64,000 bases of DNA, taken from positions 1,175,414-1,239,413 of the forward strand of contig NZ_FXTA01000002.1 in the NCBI RefSeq assembly GCF_900182645.1, given 5' to 3'. Positions 63,978-64,000 of the stretch are shown here, in pieces. The DNA comes from Flavobacterium resistens (GTDB lineage Bacteria; Bacteroidota; Bacteroidia; Flavobacteriales; Flavobacteriaceae). The position numbers and the translations under genes were made by a program. Within the stretch, counting starts at the first letter, position 1. Each line of letters starts with the position of its first letter. The notes under the pieces are model-generated. The model saw only the letters and a program-made list of their open reading frames with translations, had not been told where the DNA came from and ran no database searches.

Positions 63978-64000
63978 CACCCGCAACAACGAGAGACGTT

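Larger units (their letters stand above)
63391..64000. other. Terminal intergenic region with repeat and stable-RNA promoter
   Basis: About 610 nt. It holds the terminator (63427-63467), an AT palindrome (TATACATATACATATATATG region, 63469-63494), the third structured repeat (63545-63630) and, at the end, a promoter at 63948-63977. The 84-codon plus-strand frame (63632-63886) looks like chance coding. Confidence 0.65.

Noticed and set aside
1..64000. CRISPR array, prophage or transposase
   Set aside because: I saw no series of equal-length direct repeats with spacers, no phage structural genes and no transposase motif on either strand.

Overview
The window is a chromosomal segment of a member of the Bacteroidota, almost certainly a Flavobacterium-like species. 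The evidence is the low G+C, the Bacteroidota-type promoters (-7 TAnnTTTG) and near absence of Shine-Dalgarno sequences, the tRNA-tuf-secE-nusG-rplKAJL-rpoBC core, the exosortase-N (XrtN) pair, and many short palindromic intergenic repeats. No phage, CRISPR array or intact insertion sequence is visible.

Region 1 (1-15140, + strand) is the information-processing core: a tyrosine recombinase, a ribosome hibernation factor, tRNA-Thr(TGT), tRNA-Tyr(GTA), tRNA-Thr(GGT), tuf, tRNA-Trp, secE, nusG, rplK, rplA, rplJ, rplL, rpoB, rpoC and a DUF3467 gene. Hairpins lie at several junctions: after the first tRNA promoter, after tuf, before rplK, rplJ/rplL, rplL/rpoB and rpoB/rpoC. They look like attenuation or processing sites. 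Region 2 (15350-31030) holds prfC and a lipoprotein alpha-amylase on the minus strand, a SurA-like foldase and a MoxR ATPase on the plus strand, then the minus-strand pair of an XrtN exosortase and its VIT-domain, PEP-type substrate, and finally two unrelated aconitases in tandem.

Region 3 (31075-40700) is a mixed set: a Kelch protein, a LysM-NlpC/P60 hydrolase, a histidine kinase with a receiver-only partner, several small proteins of unknown function, an amino-acid permease and a DUF1810 protein. Region 4 (40851-48125) is a coherent DNA-damage/mutagenesis island: AlkB-like dioxygenase, DEDDh exonuclease fused to GIY-YIG nuclease, a second short DnaE polymerase and DinB, all on one strand. 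They are divergent from a self-cleaving XRE-S24 (LexA/UmuD-like) repressor, and a shared TGTTCCA motif sits at both promoters.

Region 5 (49183-60899, minus strand) is a rewired Kdp potassium-uptake locus: NtrC-type response regulator, a 93-aa protein, an unannotated 27-aa membrane peptide, kdpF, kdpA, kdpB, kdpC, an outer-membrane porin, a KdpD fragment with only the KdpD and USP domains, and a separate HAMP-PAS histidine kinase. A four-helix-bundle (S23-type) gene is inserted in the opposite direction between kdpA and kdpB. Region 6 (61067-64000) has a polysaccharide deacetylase, a luciferase-like monooxygenase, one copy of a structured dispersed repeat and, at the very edge, a strong promoter that probably drives a stable-RNA operon beyond the window.

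The best candidates for less-described biology are the XrtN/VIT pair, the S24-controlled mutagenesis island with its shared promoter box, the 27-aa peptide ahead of kdpF, and the roughly 85-nt repeat whose three copies keep their pairing while the arms vary.
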